From assembly GCA_000198515.1 (NCBI GenBank), contig FP929140.1, positions 1,710,527-1,774,526 on the forward strand: a stretch of DNA of 64,000 bases, in the 5' to 3' direction. Shown piece by piece: positions 9,049 through 18,632 of the stretch. A program made the translations under genes and the position numbers. This stretch comes from a gamma proteobacterium HdN1 (GTDB lineage: Bacteria > Pseudomonadota > Gammaproteobacteria > Pseudomonadales > Ketobacteraceae). Under the pieces are notes generated by a model. That model was given only the letters and a program-made list of their open reading frames with translations, ran no database searches and was not told the origin of the DNA. Each line of letters begins with the position of its first letter. Within the stretch, counting starts at the first letter, position 1.

Positions 9049-9663
9049 TTAGGCAGGGGGCTGGGCGGGTTGGAAGCCAAAGGAGCTCGCCTTGGTTCTC
9101 CATAAGGTGAAGAGTTGGACGATTTCATTGCGCAGATCTTGGCCGTCACTTAGCGTCCAAGTGTAGATCGTGCCGATGGAGAGGTTCATCAGCATCTCCA
9201 GCATGAGCTGATTGGGTAAATCAGGGAGCAGATGTTCTTCTTTGAGAGCATTGAAAAATGCGTCGGCAAAGGGAAGGTTCTGCTTGACGATCGCGCGGTG
9301 GATTCGCTGAATTTCGGGCATAAATTCGCCGGCTTCGCGGATCAGTACCTTGGAAAACTCGCGGTTCTCGGTTAGAAATTCCCCAATGGCAAGGCAGGTG
9401 CGCTCAAAGCGCTCTAACGGATGGCCCGCACCGATGAGGTGGCGAAGGGCGAGATCGCGGATTGCCTTGAAGTTTTCATCGACGATGGTGAGCAGGATCT
9501 GGTCTTTGCTTTCGAAATGTTTATAAATCGTCGCTTTGCCAACACCTGCGCGCCGTGCGATCGAGGTTACTTCGGCATTGCGAAAGCCTTCCGTGGCGAA
9601 TGTATCTTGCGCTGCTTCCAGAATGCGCTTGCGGCGCTCTAGGTTCTCCGTTTTTTCGCTCAT
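9049..9663 (-). CDS. TetR/AcrR family transcriptional regulator
   Basis: The protein has 204 residues from the ATG at 9663 (MSEKTENLERRKRILEAAQ); the open frame runs further upstream but would enter the next gene. The N-terminal HTH is textbook: ILEAAQDTFATEGFRNAEV, then SIARRAGVGKATIYKHFESKD. The C-terminal ligand domain is helical (TENREFSKVLIREAG, LMLEMLMNLSIGTIY), close to the TetR_C type of stress and efflux repressors. It follows the three-gene ATP-grasp operon on the same strand with a 34-base gap and could be cotranscribed. Ligand and targets unknown. Confidence 0.9.
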   Translation of the reverse strand: MSEKTENLERRKRILEAAQDTFATEGFRNAEVTSIARRAGVGKATIYKHFESKDQILLTIVDENFKAIRDLALRHLIGAGHPLERFERTCLAIGEFLTENREFSKVLIREAGEFMPEIQRIHRAIVKQNLPFADAFFNALKEEHLLPDLPNQLMLEMLMNLSIGTIYTWTLSDGQDLRNEIVQLFTLWRTKASSFGFQPAQPPA

Positions 9664-9697
9664 CCTGCGCCATGTCCTAGTAGGGTGATAGAGAAGC

Positions 9698-10678
9698 TTA
9701 GCTGCGCCTTGCTGCAGCTTCGGCAATTTTGCGCTTACGCACAAATTCTAGCGCCATACTAACACGCTCTTCGGCAGAATCGGGAATTGGGCCTGAGTTA
9801 CCGATTTGTTCTAGGATCGGAGCAAGGCCCTCGCGGTTGGACATTTGAATGTTTAGCCCAGGGCGCGCGTTAATCTCTAACATCATCGGGCCAAAATCAC
9901 GATCCAGCACGATATCGACGCCCATATAGCCAAGTTTTGCGATCTCATAGCAGCGAGAAGCGAGGAGCAGGATTTTATCCCAGTGTGGGATGCTGTGCCC
10001 TTTGATGGCTACGCCGGTGTCTGGGTGATGGTCAATGATCAGGTTTTTCCAGACGCCGCGCCGAGTGATGCCGCTCTCAAGGTCAATTCCCGCGCCTACT
10101 GCACCTTGATGCAGGTTCGCTCGACCGTCGGATTCGCGGGTTGGCAGGCGAATCATCGCCATGACAGGAAAGCCGCGGAATACGATTGTGCGGATGTCGG
10201 GTACGCCGCGAAAACTGATCGGTTCGAATACAGGATCGAATTTTACTCGGTATTCGATGATGCAGGCGTCTGCCGAACCACCCAAGCTGTGCATGCCGCT
10301 GAGGATGTTCGATATATGGTGGTGTAGCTCGCCGGGCGACACCAGCGTGTCGTTGGACTTGCGGTAGAAGCCGTTGTGCCCACGCCCGGTGATGACCACG
10401 ATGCCGTTTCCGCCGGAGCCGTTGGCCGGTTTGATCACGAAGTCTTCGTGCTGCGCTACGATTTTTTCGAGGTTGGGAATATCGTGCTCGGTTTCGATCG
10501 TTCCATACAGTTCTGGCACAGGGATGCCGGCTTTGATCGCCTCGCGTTTGGTGGTGCGCTTGTCGTCCACGATGGGGTAGAACTTGCGTTCATTGAATTT
10601 GGAAATGAACTGCGCGTTGCGCTGGTTCATTCCCAAAATGCCTTTGTCGCGTAGGACAGTCCAGGGCATGCGTATCAT
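9698..10678 (-). CDS. Alpha-L-glutamate ligase-like ATP-grasp protein
   Basis: ATP-grasp amide ligase of the RimK-related class, 326 residues. ATP-binding signatures are DFVIKPANGSGGNGIVVI and, near the C-terminus, GVDIVLDRDFGPMMLEINARPGLNIQ, giving the Mg-binding E-x-N. The start is the ATG at 10678, which overlaps the TGA of the upstream 7TM gene as ATGA; the longer open frame would run inside that gene. With the inactive-transglutaminase 7TM protein and the retropepsin-like protein it forms a conserved three-gene set known from many gammaproteobacteria. RimK relatives add glutamate or similar residues to peptides or proteins. The acceptor here is unknown. Confidence 0.9.
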   Translation of the reverse strand: MIRMPWTVLRDKGILGMNQRNAQFISKFNERKFYPIVDDKRTTKREAIKAGIPVPELYGTIETEHDIPNLEKIVAQHEDFVIKPANGSGGNGIVVITGRGHNGFYRKSNDTLVSPGELHHHISNILSGMHSLGGSADACIIEYRVKFDPVFEPISFRGVPDIRTIVFRGFPVMAMIRLPTRESDGRANLHQGAVGAGIDLESGITRRGVWKNLIIDHHPDTGVAIKGHSIPHWDKILLLASRCYEIAKLGYMGVDIVLDRDFGPMMLEINARPGLNIQMSNREGLAPILEQIGNSGPIPDSAEERVSMALEFVRKRKIAEAAARRS

Positions 10679-12213
10679 GTGCTTTCTTTCTCCCGAATCA
10701 TGGCTCGGAAGCGCCACAGTTCCGTGAGGCGATAGCCGGTGTAACGGCCCAGCATCAGGTTGGCGGAGAGTACGACCAAGAGCAGTTCAGGGAATACGAA
10801 GATCAAGTGAACAAGGTAGGCGTTATTCATCACGAGGTAGCCAATGCTTGCCGCAAACAGGCTGCCAGTGCCGCGCAGAATAGCATCTTTGGCGCCGCTC
10901 TCTTCCCAAATAACGGACATCCGCTCAATGGTCATGGCCATGATGACGACGGGGAACAGCGCAATGGATAGCCCTCGCTCAATATTGAGGCGAACGGACA
11001 GAATGCTGAAGAGCGCGATTAGAATGATGACAATCGTCAGAACCGCAGCGAGACGAGGAACAAGCAAGAGCTTTAATCGTTCCAGATAGAGCCGTATCAT
11101 CAGGCCGACCGCGACGAGTGTGCTAAACAGGATAATGCCCCACATCAGCTCGGTTTCGCGGAAGGCAAGTGCAACCAAGATGGGCATGAAGGTGCCGAAG
11201 GTGCGCAGGCCGATGATGTTCCGCAGCACTACCACGACCAATGCCCCTAAGGGTAAGGTTAGAAGGACGCGGTAGACGTTCTGTGCCTGCACAGGGAGAG
11301 CAAAGAGGGAAAATTCAACGAGTGGTGAACGGGCTTTGGTGGCAAGGCCTGTTGCGAGCGCGACCTGGTTGCGGGAGTGGCGTGCAATTGAAAACTCTAC
11401 TTCCGGTGGTTTGCCACCTTGCACTTCAACCAGTGCGGAATCGCCAGCGCGCCAAACTAATACATTTTCGTCGAAGCCGCGTTGGCCGTTGCGGGGATTA
11501 AAGGCAATCCATTCCTGATCGTTAAAGACTTCGATCCAAGGTTCCAACTGGCCGTGGCGAATGCGGTCTTGCAGAGGCAGAACGTAGACGATGCGGCTTG
11601 GAATGCGAGCACCCGCGAGAATGTTCACGATTTCACGCACGCCTTCAACGCTGTCTTTTGCGTTTTTAGCGAGCATCGCGATGTTTTCATCTGGGGTGGG
11701 TGAGTTGATCTTTTGCAGCAATGCTTGGGTGAATGAGGTGATGTCGGCAGAATGGGCGCGCGCGTCTTCTAGGATGCCGCGAACTGCTGCGCCAACGGGC
11801 TCGTCGTATTCCGGCACCTTCGGATAGGTGGGGCGTGGAATCATGCGCGGTTCTGCTGAACGAGTAGAAGGGGCCAGTTCTACGCGGTAGTACAGCACCT
11901 GCTTCCCTTGTGCGCGGCGTACCGCCCAGAGGGCTTTGCGGTTGACTTCATCCTGTTCGGTGGCAAGCCCATAGTTGGAAGAAATAAAATCTTCGTTCAG
12001 GAGGGCGTATCCTGGGGGATTGCTAGGAATGTAAAACTGTACCTTGGCGGGGCCGCCGGTGGCTCGGAAGCTGATTTTGGCTTCTACCGTCCAGACTTCG
12101 GCACTGTCTGTGGGTAGGAGCGGCATACCAAGTTTGCTGACTTTGTAGTAGCAAAGCGTGAGCGCGATTGCGGTTAGAAAAAGCGCCGCGATATTGATGT
12201 GCAGGTTTTTCAC
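10675..12213 (-). CDS. Inactive transglutaminase-fused 7TM membrane protein
   Basis: The protein has 512 residues. One N-terminal helix (residues 4-24) precedes a periplasmic region with a transglutaminase-like fold (about 170-260: PTPDENIAML to EWIAFNPRN), and seven membrane helices fill residues 320-500. The expected catalytic Cys and His are absent: the helix preceding ARIPSRIVYVLPL lacks Cys, and EPWIEV replaces the usual His-x-Trp motif. This fits the UUP1/7TM_transglut family, thought to be a sensor or scaffold. It starts with GTG at 12213, overlapping the upstream TGA by four bases, and its own TGA overlaps the ATP-grasp ATG, so the three genes are translationally coupled. Confidence 0.88.
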   Translation of the reverse strand: MKNLHINIAALFLTAIALTLCYYKVSKLGMPLLPTDSAEVWTVEAKISFRATGGPAKVQFYIPSNPPGYALLNEDFISSNYGLATEQDEVNRKALWAVRRAQGKQVLYYRVELAPSTRSAEPRMIPRPTYPKVPEYDEPVGAAVRGILEDARAHSADITSFTQALLQKINSPTPDENIAMLAKNAKDSVEGVREIVNILAGARIPSRIVYVLPLQDRIRHGQLEPWIEVFNDQEWIAFNPRNGQRGFDENVLVWRAGDSALVEVQGGKPPEVEFSIARHSRNQVALATGLATKARSPLVEFSLFALPVQAQNVYRVLLTLPLGALVVVVLRNIIGLRTFGTFMPILVALAFRETELMWGIILFSTLVAVGLMIRLYLERLKLLLVPRLAAVLTIVIILIALFSILSVRLNIERGLSIALFPVVIMAMTIERMSVIWEESGAKDAILRGTGSLFAASIGYLVMNNAYLVHLIFVFPELLLVVLSANLMLGRYTGYRLTELWRFRAMIREKEST

Positions 12214-12866
12214 TTAGCTTTCCTTGCCTCGGACTTGGAGGTGAGGGAGTCGGATGAGGGTTGATCAGCTGCTGGGTAGCCGCTGATGTGCATGTGGGAG
12301 GCGTCTACGGCGGTATGGGTCGCTTCAAGAAAACGCCTGCCCAACAGTACAGGGTAGTTGAAGGCGGAGCGGTCGGTCAGGGTAAATTCAGTCAGGAAGG
12401 TGTTGCCGCCGATGTGGATTTCCATGTCGATTGCGGGGCGCTCAACGAAATCAACGGTGTGTTGTTTGATGCGAACCATGCGCTTGAGGGGAGCTTCGAA
12501 TACGTGTTTTTGATGGGGGATGCCAGGCATGCCGAATTCTGCACGGGCGCGACGACGGTGGTAGGTGAAGCGCACCCATTTTTTGCCACCACGAGTGAAA
12601 ATTTCGATGTCGTCTGCTTGTAGCGATGAAGTTTTCGCGCCGGTGTCTAGCTTGGCTTTGGCAATGACGCCGTGCTTGTGATCGGCTGGAAGAAGCGTTA
12701 CGAATTCCACCCAGCCGAGGATGTTGTGGCATGGTGGCAGCGAGCTGACGCTTTCGGCCTTTGGGGGCGTGTTTGCAGTTTTGGAGGTTGCGGCGTTGTC
12801 GTTAGCGTAGCTGTTGCCAATGGCTAACAACAGACAGAGAGGAATCAGTCTGGCAAAAGGCATCAT
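12210..12866 (-). CDS. Retropepsin-like aspartyl protease (RimK/LysX-type, PF05618)
   Basis: The protein has 218 residues with an N-terminal signal segment (FARLIPLCLLLAIGNSYA). The core has GWVEFVTLL and the catalytic KLDTGAKTSSL, with the Asp at residue 74 in D-T-G-A, as in retroviral-type aspartyl proteases; the family was first annotated as zinc protease. DRSAFNYPVLLGRRFL is the C-terminal family signature. First gene of the three-gene operon with the 7TM protein and ATP-grasp ligase. Related gene sets in Pseudomonas have been linked to osmotic stress tolerance, to my recollection. Location is probably periplasmic. Confidence 0.88.
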   Translation of the reverse strand: MMPFARLIPLCLLLAIGNSYANDNAATSKTANTPPKAESVSSLPPCHNILGWVEFVTLLPADHKHGVIAKAKLDTGAKTSSLQADDIEIFTRGGKKWVRFTYHRRRARAEFGMPGIPHQKHVFEAPLKRMVRIKQHTVDFVERPAIDMEIHIGGNTFLTEFTLTDRSAFNYPVLLGRRFLEATHTAVDASHMHISGYPAADQPSSDSLTSKSEARKAK

Positions 12867-12994
12867 GATAGTATGGAATCGTCTGGTTCAAACGGGGTGG
12901 ATAGGAGCAAGGCCGCCATTCTACCGATACTGGAGGCTGCTCCGCCAGTTCAACATTTTGTGGTGATTTGTGCGGCTGGCGGCGTAATTCAGGC

Positions 12995-15865
12995 TCAATT
13001 AATTGTGATCATCAGGCGCAGCGCGTCAAGCTGAACGCGTGTGCGTTCGCGGAGTAAGTCAAGCCCTTGTCTTTGCAGCTCGCGGCGTTCGTGGATGTCG
13101 CGGTCGCTGATGGGAGCCTGTTCGCGTTGTAGTGCTTCCATCCTTTCGATTTCTTCAGAAGTTGATTGGCTGAAGTTTTTCAGTGTGCTTTCGATGATGG
13201 CTCGGCTACGTTGCTCTGCAATTTTTTGGCAATCGTCTAGCAGCGGCTGGAGTTCGCTTTTGACTTGCTGGATGAGTGGTCCGGCGATTTCGCCTTTGAC
13301 GTTTTTGAGTTGCTTATCCAGCATCGCACTTTTTACGGTTGCGGAGAGGTCGCGCTTTTGCGGATCGAGCAGGATTCGTATGGGAGTTGCTGGCAGGTAG
13401 CGGTGCAGTTGAAGGGCGACGGGGGCTACACATTCGAGCACAAAGATGGCCTCTATGAGGAGCGTGCCTTCACGGATCTGGCGGTTTTTGAGTAGCGCAA
13501 GACTTGCGCTGCCGCGCCTGCTGGTGATGATCAGATCTTGGGCTGCTTGCACTAAGGGGTGATCCCACGTAAAAAACGCGACGTCATCGCGTGCGAGCGC
13601 TGTATCACGATCGTAGGTTGCGCTGAGCCCTTCTTCGTTGAGGAAGCCAAATTGGCTTTCTTCAAAATGGGTGCCGGGCCGTAGGATGAAGTGGCGGTCG
13701 GAGAGTTCTTCTTCCTCGATGCCGAATTGCGTGAAGACGCAATCCATGTAGTGTGCAAGCTGAGCGCTTTCGTCTTCGTCGCGGATGGTGTCTAGCAAGG
13801 CTTCGGTAACTTCTGGGTCGCCTTTCGAGTGGAAGGCCAGCAGGCGGTTGCGGCCGCGCTGGAATTGTTCGTCGAGGTCTGCGACACGCGCGTGGGTCTT
13901 TTCGATCAGCGGGTTTATGTCGGTTTCGTCACGGATGGCGAGCGCGATGTCGCCGCAGAATTCGTCGTAAACCACGGTGTGGGAGGCTTTGCTGAGCAGG
14001 AATGCGTTGAACCCTTCATGGTACCAGCGAAATACCTGTGCCTGTGGGCTGCCTTCCAGTACAGGGATGTGAATCTGGATGTCGTGTTGCTGACCGATCC
14101 GGTCTAAGCGGCCGATGCGCTGTTCCAGAAGGTCGATAGGTACAGGAAGGTCGAACATGATCAGGTGGTGGCAGAACTGAAAGTTGCGGCCTTCGCTGCC
14201 GATTTCGGAGCAGATCAGCACCTGTGCACCGCACTCAAGATCGGCAAACCACGCTGCCGCGCGGTCGCGCTCAATCAGTGTGAGCCCTTCCTGGAAGGTG
14301 GTGGCGCGAATGCCTGCGCGGAGGCTGAGGTGTTCGCCTAGCGCGAGGGCTGTGTCGGCATGGTGGCACAGCACAAGGAATTTCTGGGTGCGGTGTTTTT
14401 TGAGCAATTCGATGAGCCACGGTACGCGCGGGTCGAACGTAAGCCATTCTTCGCTGGCGTAGCGATCTTCTGGGTAGAGCAGTGTGGGTAGGTTGTCGTT
14501 AGGCCGCTGCATGCGCCGATACTCATCGGGCCATGGCAGCATTTCTGGCAAGGCTTTGCGTGTTGGAAACCCTGGGATGGTGGCGCGGGTGTTGCGGTAG
14601 AGGGCGCGGCCTGTGCCGTGTCGGTCGATGAGGCGCTGAACCAATAAGCGTTGTAGGCGAGCGTCGTCTTCGGAGCTGTCTGGCGCCATGAGCTGTTCGA
14701 TCAGGTCTTGGCTGGTGGCGTCGGGTAGTAGCTTTCGTAGGCTTTTTTGCTCTGTTTCGGAAAGGAGCTGGCTGTCAAATAGCTTTTCGGTGAGCTCCGC
14801 AATTTTGCCAAATTGTTGCTGGCCGGCGACGAAGGCGTCGAAGTCGTGGTAACGCTGCGGGTCTACTAAATGGAGCTGTGCGAAGTGGCTGGCGTGACCT
14901 TCTTTCTCGGGGGTGGCGGTCAGCAGTAATAGGCCGGGGATTTGCGTGGAAAGCTGTTCGGCGAGGGTGTATTTTTCGCTGGCGCCATCGGGGTGCCAAG
15001 CAAGGTGGTGTGCTTCATCAATGATCAGGAGATCCCACGGAGTTTCCATCACCTGTTTTTGGCGTTCTGGGTTTTCAAGCAAAAAATCCAGCGAACAGAG
15101 TACAAGTTGTTCGGCGTTGAAGGGGTTGTCGGTGGATTCGCTTTCGCAGATGGCTTCACATTGCTCGGGGTTGAGTAGGCGCACCCGTAGGTTGAAGCGC
15201 CGTAGCATCTCAACGAGCCATTGGTGGGTGAGGCTTTCGGGTACCAGAATCAGCATGCGCTGGATCTGGCCGTTGAGCAGAAGGCGGTGTGCAATCAAGC
15301 CGGCTTCGATGGTTTTGCCTAGGCCGACTTCGTCTGCGAGCATTACGCGCGGATAGCGGGATTGCGTTACCGTATGTGCGATGTTGTATTGATGTGGAAT
15401 TAGTTGGGTGCGTGTGCCGATGAGGCCAGCAATTGCGAGCTTTTGATAATGGTGACGCGCTTCCCAAGTTGCGAGGCGTAAGCTGAAGTTCTGATAGCTG
15501 TCGTTTTGACCCTGTAACAGGCGCGTTAGTGGTTCAGAGTGCTGGCGGCTGCTTTTAAGTTGTGTTTCTGCGTAGGAGCTGCTTTCACCGGCGTCATTCT
15601 GTACTTGATAGAAAAATAAGCCGTTGCGTTCTTCAACGCTCGTGATTAGATGCTTTTGGCCATCGGGACTTTCGACCAAGTCACCGACTTGGTATTCAAT
15701 GCGCACAAGGGGGGCGCCACGTGTGGCGTATTGGCGCGAAGTTTCAGCTTCTGGGAAGAATACAGCCACGGTGCGGGTGTTAATCTGGGTGACGATGCCA
15801 ACGCCAAGTTCGGTTTCTGCTGTGTTGGCCCACCGTTGTCCTACCTGAAACGTTTGCCCTGCCAT
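12995..15865 (-). CDS. rapA: RNA polymerase-associated SNF2 ATPase RapA
   Basis: RapA recycles RNA polymerase after transcription. The protein has 956 residues against 968 in E. coli. N-terminal Tudor-like domains (residues 1-105, starting MAGQTFQVGQRW) are followed by the SNF2 helicase core with Walker A DEVGLGKT near 178-185 and the DEAH box near 280. The second lobe contains EGRNFQFCHHLIMFDLP and RIGRLDRIGQ. A long Glu/Arg-rich C-terminal helical region closes the protein (ISDRDIHERRELQRQGLDLL). It is monocistronic as far as can be seen. Presence of RapA is typical of gammaproteobacteria. Confidence 0.96.
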   Translation of the reverse strand: MAGQTFQVGQRWANTAETELGVGIVTQINTRTVAVFFPEAETSRQYATRGAPLVRIEYQVGDLVESPDGQKHLITSVEERNGLFFYQVQNDAGESSSYAETQLKSSRQHSEPLTRLLQGQNDSYQNFSLRLATWEARHHYQKLAIAGLIGTRTQLIPHQYNIAHTVTQSRYPRVMLADEVGLGKTIEAGLIAHRLLLNGQIQRMLILVPESLTHQWLVEMLRRFNLRVRLLNPEQCEAICESESTDNPFNAEQLVLCSLDFLLENPERQKQVMETPWDLLIIDEAHHLAWHPDGASEKYTLAEQLSTQIPGLLLLTATPEKEGHASHFAQLHLVDPQRYHDFDAFVAGQQQFGKIAELTEKLFDSQLLSETEQKSLRKLLPDATSQDLIEQLMAPDSSEDDARLQRLLVQRLIDRHGTGRALYRNTRATIPGFPTRKALPEMLPWPDEYRRMQRPNDNLPTLLYPEDRYASEEWLTFDPRVPWLIELLKKHRTQKFLVLCHHADTALALGEHLSLRAGIRATTFQEGLTLIERDRAAAWFADLECGAQVLICSEIGSEGRNFQFCHHLIMFDLPVPIDLLEQRIGRLDRIGQQHDIQIHIPVLEGSPQAQVFRWYHEGFNAFLLSKASHTVVYDEFCGDIALAIRDETDINPLIEKTHARVADLDEQFQRGRNRLLAFHSKGDPEVTEALLDTIRDEDESAQLAHYMDCVFTQFGIEEEELSDRHFILRPGTHFEESQFGFLNEEGLSATYDRDTALARDDVAFFTWDHPLVQAAQDLIITSRRGSASLALLKNRQIREGTLLIEAIFVLECVAPVALQLHRYLPATPIRILLDPQKRDLSATVKSAMLDKQLKNVKGEIAGPLIQQVKSELQPLLDDCQKIAEQRSRAIIESTLKNFSQSTSEEIERMEALQREQAPISDRDIHERRELQRQGLDLLRERTRVQLDALRLMITIN

Positions 15866-15963
15866 GTGTCCTCGCTTTTGGAATCAAAAATACTTTGCAA
15901 TTGCTGCAAGGTAAGAACTGCCTAGTAGCAAGATGGTATCCAAAATTTCGCCAAATTGCACGG

Positions 15964-17538
15964 TTAGAGTATACCTTCCCAGAGTTTTCGGGTGAGGCTC
16001 ACCGGATCTTTGCCCATGTGTGCTGTGCGGGAAAAAATAAGGGTGCTGGGTGCGCCGGCGAGCCAAGGCGACCAGCAGCCGATTGCGTCGGAGCTTGGGT
16101 TGCCGGAGCGCGCAAAGGCGATCCATGCGCCCTGTACCTGCTCGCTGAGGCGTTGATTCGCGGTATTGTTGCCGATGAGTGCGGTGCCCATGGGTGTTTG
16201 GGTGTGACCGAAAACAAGGGGAAGGTCGATGCCGTGACAGGCTCCCATGGGGCCTTCGTCGAAATCGAAGTGCGCCATGTAGACGTCTTTGCGGAAATTC
16301 GCCTGCGCTTCGGCGATGCGGATGCTGGGGATGCGAAACAGTCGATCGGATTCGAATGCGCTGAAGATGTCGAGCGCCGTCGGTGTGTCGATCCAACGGG
16401 GCACCATCTCTTCGTAGAGATTCGCTGCGCGTTCGCCGAGGCCGGGTAGGCGACGTTCGCAGAGGCTAATCAGCCTAGATTTGTCAAGGTGGGCATAACG
16501 CCGCTTCGCAAGGGTCGTTCCATCAGCTTCGGGGGCGTGCAGAAATAAATTCCATTCGTCGCGGGTGCAGCTGATGAGCAAGGGGATTTCTTTCGCTACG
16601 CCTTCCTGCAGGGCTTTGAGTGGCGCTTGTGGTAAAAAATCGCCGTCGATGACGGGGATTAGAGTCATTCCGCGCTGGATAACCTGCTGGAGGTAGGGGC
16701 CACGGTTGTAGTAGAGAAGCTGGCAGGCCTGTTGGCCTTTTAGGAGCGTTTCAACGCTGAGGTTGCGAAGCAGCGCAAGTGCGGCGCTGCCGCTGGCTGT
16801 GCCGAGTACCTGTGCGATTGGCTCACTCTTTAGAAAGTGCCGGGCGATTTCGTCGGCTTCGTCGCGGGTAAGAATGAAATCAGCACCGCCACTTTGGAGG
16901 ATGGCGCGCTTGAAAAGTCCTTTTGCGTAAGGGCTGGTTAATAGGCAGGTGATGGCCATCGCACCTGCGGATTCACCGAATAACGTTACTTGTGAGGGGT
17001 CTCCGCCAAAGGCTTCGATATTTTCCTGTACCCATTTTAATGCGACAACGATATCGCGAAGGCCAACGTTACTGGCTGGCGGAAACTCGTTATCTGTACC
17101 AGAGAGCAGGTGGTCCAGGTGTAAAAATCCAAAAACGCCAAGCCTGTAGTTGAGAGTAATGACAATGGTATCGCCGTGTAGGGCAAGGTCTTTGCCGTGG
17201 TACATCAATTGGCTGCCTGCACCAGAGCTGAAACCGCCGCCGTGTATCCAGACCATCACGGGTTTGTTGTGACCGTTGAGTGGTGGCGCCCAGATGTTGA
17301 GGCTTAGGCAGTCTTCGCTGGTGCGGGTGATGCCGTGTAGTGGGTTGAGCGCTTGTGGACAGGGGTCTGTGAAGCGGTCGGCGCGTAGGATGCCTTCCCA
17401 TGCGGGAATGGGTTGTGGTGCGGAAAGGCGCAGCCTGCCGAGCGGAGGGAGAGCGTAGGGGATGCCTCGAAACTCAAGGTGGTCTGCATGCGCGATACCC
17501 TGCAGGCGACCGTTGCGGGTCTCGACGATAGCATTCAT
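15964..17538 (-). CDS. Type B carboxylesterase
   Basis: Alpha/beta-hydrolase of the cholinesterase / para-nitrobenzyl esterase family, 524 residues, no signal peptide. The family signature EDCLSLNIWAP is at 75-85, the oxyanion loop WIHGGGFSSG at 97-106, and the nucleophile elbow GESAGAMA places Ser at about 190. The acid probably lies in the TRDEWNLFL region and the His in GACHGIDLPLVFG. It hydrolyses carboxylic esters; the natural substrate cannot be predicted. It sits between rapA and ispB on the same strand without an evident operon. Confidence 0.92.
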   Translation of the reverse strand: MNAIVETRNGRLQGIAHADHLEFRGIPYALPPLGRLRLSAPQPIPAWEGILRADRFTDPCPQALNPLHGITRTSEDCLSLNIWAPPLNGHNKPVMVWIHGGGFSSGAGSQLMYHGKDLALHGDTIVITLNYRLGVFGFLHLDHLLSGTDNEFPPASNVGLRDIVVALKWVQENIEAFGGDPSQVTLFGESAGAMAITCLLTSPYAKGLFKRAILQSGGADFILTRDEADEIARHFLKSEPIAQVLGTASGSAALALLRNLSVETLLKGQQACQLLYYNRGPYLQQVIQRGMTLIPVIDGDFLPQAPLKALQEGVAKEIPLLISCTRDEWNLFLHAPEADGTTLAKRRYAHLDKSRLISLCERRLPGLGERAANLYEEMVPRWIDTPTALDIFSAFESDRLFRIPSIRIAEAQANFRKDVYMAHFDFDEGPMGACHGIDLPLVFGHTQTPMGTALIGNNTANQRLSEQVQGAWIAFARSGNPSSDAIGCWSPWLAGAPSTLIFSRTAHMGKDPVSLTRKLWEGIL

Positions 17539-17663
17539 AAGGTTCTCCCTCTTTTTATTGATGGAGGCCTAGTTTCCGTGAAGCTTCCCTAAACTGCAAG
17601 CATGTTGCGTGTGTTTGCGTGTGTTGCACTAGATGGAATGTTGAATATGCGCGATTTACCGCA

Positions 17664-18632
17664 TTAGTGGCTGCGCGCAACGGCAAAATGGCTTAAGTCG
17701 TGCAGGGCTTGGCGGTAAGGCGAATCGGGCAGTGCGTCAAGGTGGTGGCAGGCAAGCAGTGCATGTTCGTGCGCTTTGTTTGCTGTGTATTCTAGCCCGC
17801 CTGCGGTTTCTACGGCGCTTCGAATGGCTTCGATGTCGGGGCTTCCGCCCTCAAGGATCGCGTTATGAATGAGTTTTGCGCTTTCTGCATTTCCTTCGCG
17901 CATGGTAAAAATGAGAGGCAGTGTGGGTTTTCCTTCTGCGAGATCATCACCGATGTTTTTTCCAAGTGCTTGGCTGTCGCCGCGGAAATCAAGCACGTCA
18001 TCAATCAGTTGGAAGGCGATACCAAGATGTTCTCCGAATCCCCGCAGGGCATGGCGCTCGTAATCGGTAGCGCTAGCGAGTACCGCAGCGCTGTGGCTGG
18101 ATGCCTCAAGCAATACGGAGGTTTTGCTGCGAATGATCTGCATATAGGTTTCTTCGCTGGTGCTCACGTCTCGAACGCGTGAAAGTTGCAGCGCTTCGCC
18201 TTCTGCCATGATGCGTGTAGCTTGGGAGAGGATTTTCATAACGGGCATGTTGCCAAGGCCGACCATCATTTCGAAAGAACGCGAATAGAGGTAATCGCCG
18301 ACCAGTACGCTCGGAGCGTTTCCCCACTGTGCATTTGCGGTAGCACGACCTCTGCGTAGGCCGGATTTATCTACGACATCATCATGTAGCAGGGTTGCTG
18401 TATGTAGTAGTTCAATCGTGGCAGCTAATATGCGCAGATCTTCTTTGTGATAACCAACGGCACGTCCGCCTAATAATACCAATAATGGCCGCAAGCGCTT
18501 TCCGCCTGCTGAAATAATGTAGTCACCAATGGTTTGTACGAGCGCAACTTTCGATTGAATTTGTTGCCTGATGATTTCGTCAACCGCAATAAAGTCGTCT
18601 GCTACGAGTGCACGCATGGAAAGGGACTGCAT
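17664..18632 (-). CDS. ispB: Octaprenyl (polyprenyl) diphosphate synthase
   Basis: Trans-prenyltransferase that makes the side-chain precursor of ubiquinone, 322 residues against 323 in E. coli IspB. The first Asp-rich motif is LLHDDVVD (D84, D85, D88) with the following RRGRATAN, and the second is FQLIDDVLDF (D211, D212, D215). In many gammaproteobacteria ispB is divergent from rplU-rpmA. Here it is divergent from the LuxS/cyclase/UbiA cluster, whose prenyltransferase could use its product. A second ATG five codons in (MRALVADDF) is an alternative start. Confidence 0.94.
   Translation of the reverse strand: MQSLSMRALVADDFIAVDEIIRQQIQSKVALVQTIGDYIISAGGKRLRPLLVLLGGRAVGYHKEDLRILAATIELLHTATLLHDDVVDKSGLRRGRATANAQWGNAPSVLVGDYLYSRSFEMMVGLGNMPVMKILSQATRIMAEGEALQLSRVRDVSTSEETYMQIIRSKTSVLLEASSHSAAVLASATDYERHALRGFGEHLGIAFQLIDDVLDFRGDSQALGKNIGDDLAEGKPTLPLIFTMREGNAESAKLIHNAILEGGSPDIEAIRSAVETAGGLEYTANKAHEHALLACHHLDALPDSPYRQALHDLSHFAVARSH

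Noticed and set aside
8865-9110. Open frames in the G-rich stretch before the TetR gene
   Set aside because: Biased composition, no ribosome-binding site, overlap with the TetR gene end and no recognisable protein.
15884-16396. Frames opposite the carboxylesterase gene
   Set aside because: Antisense shadows with Arg/His-rich composition.
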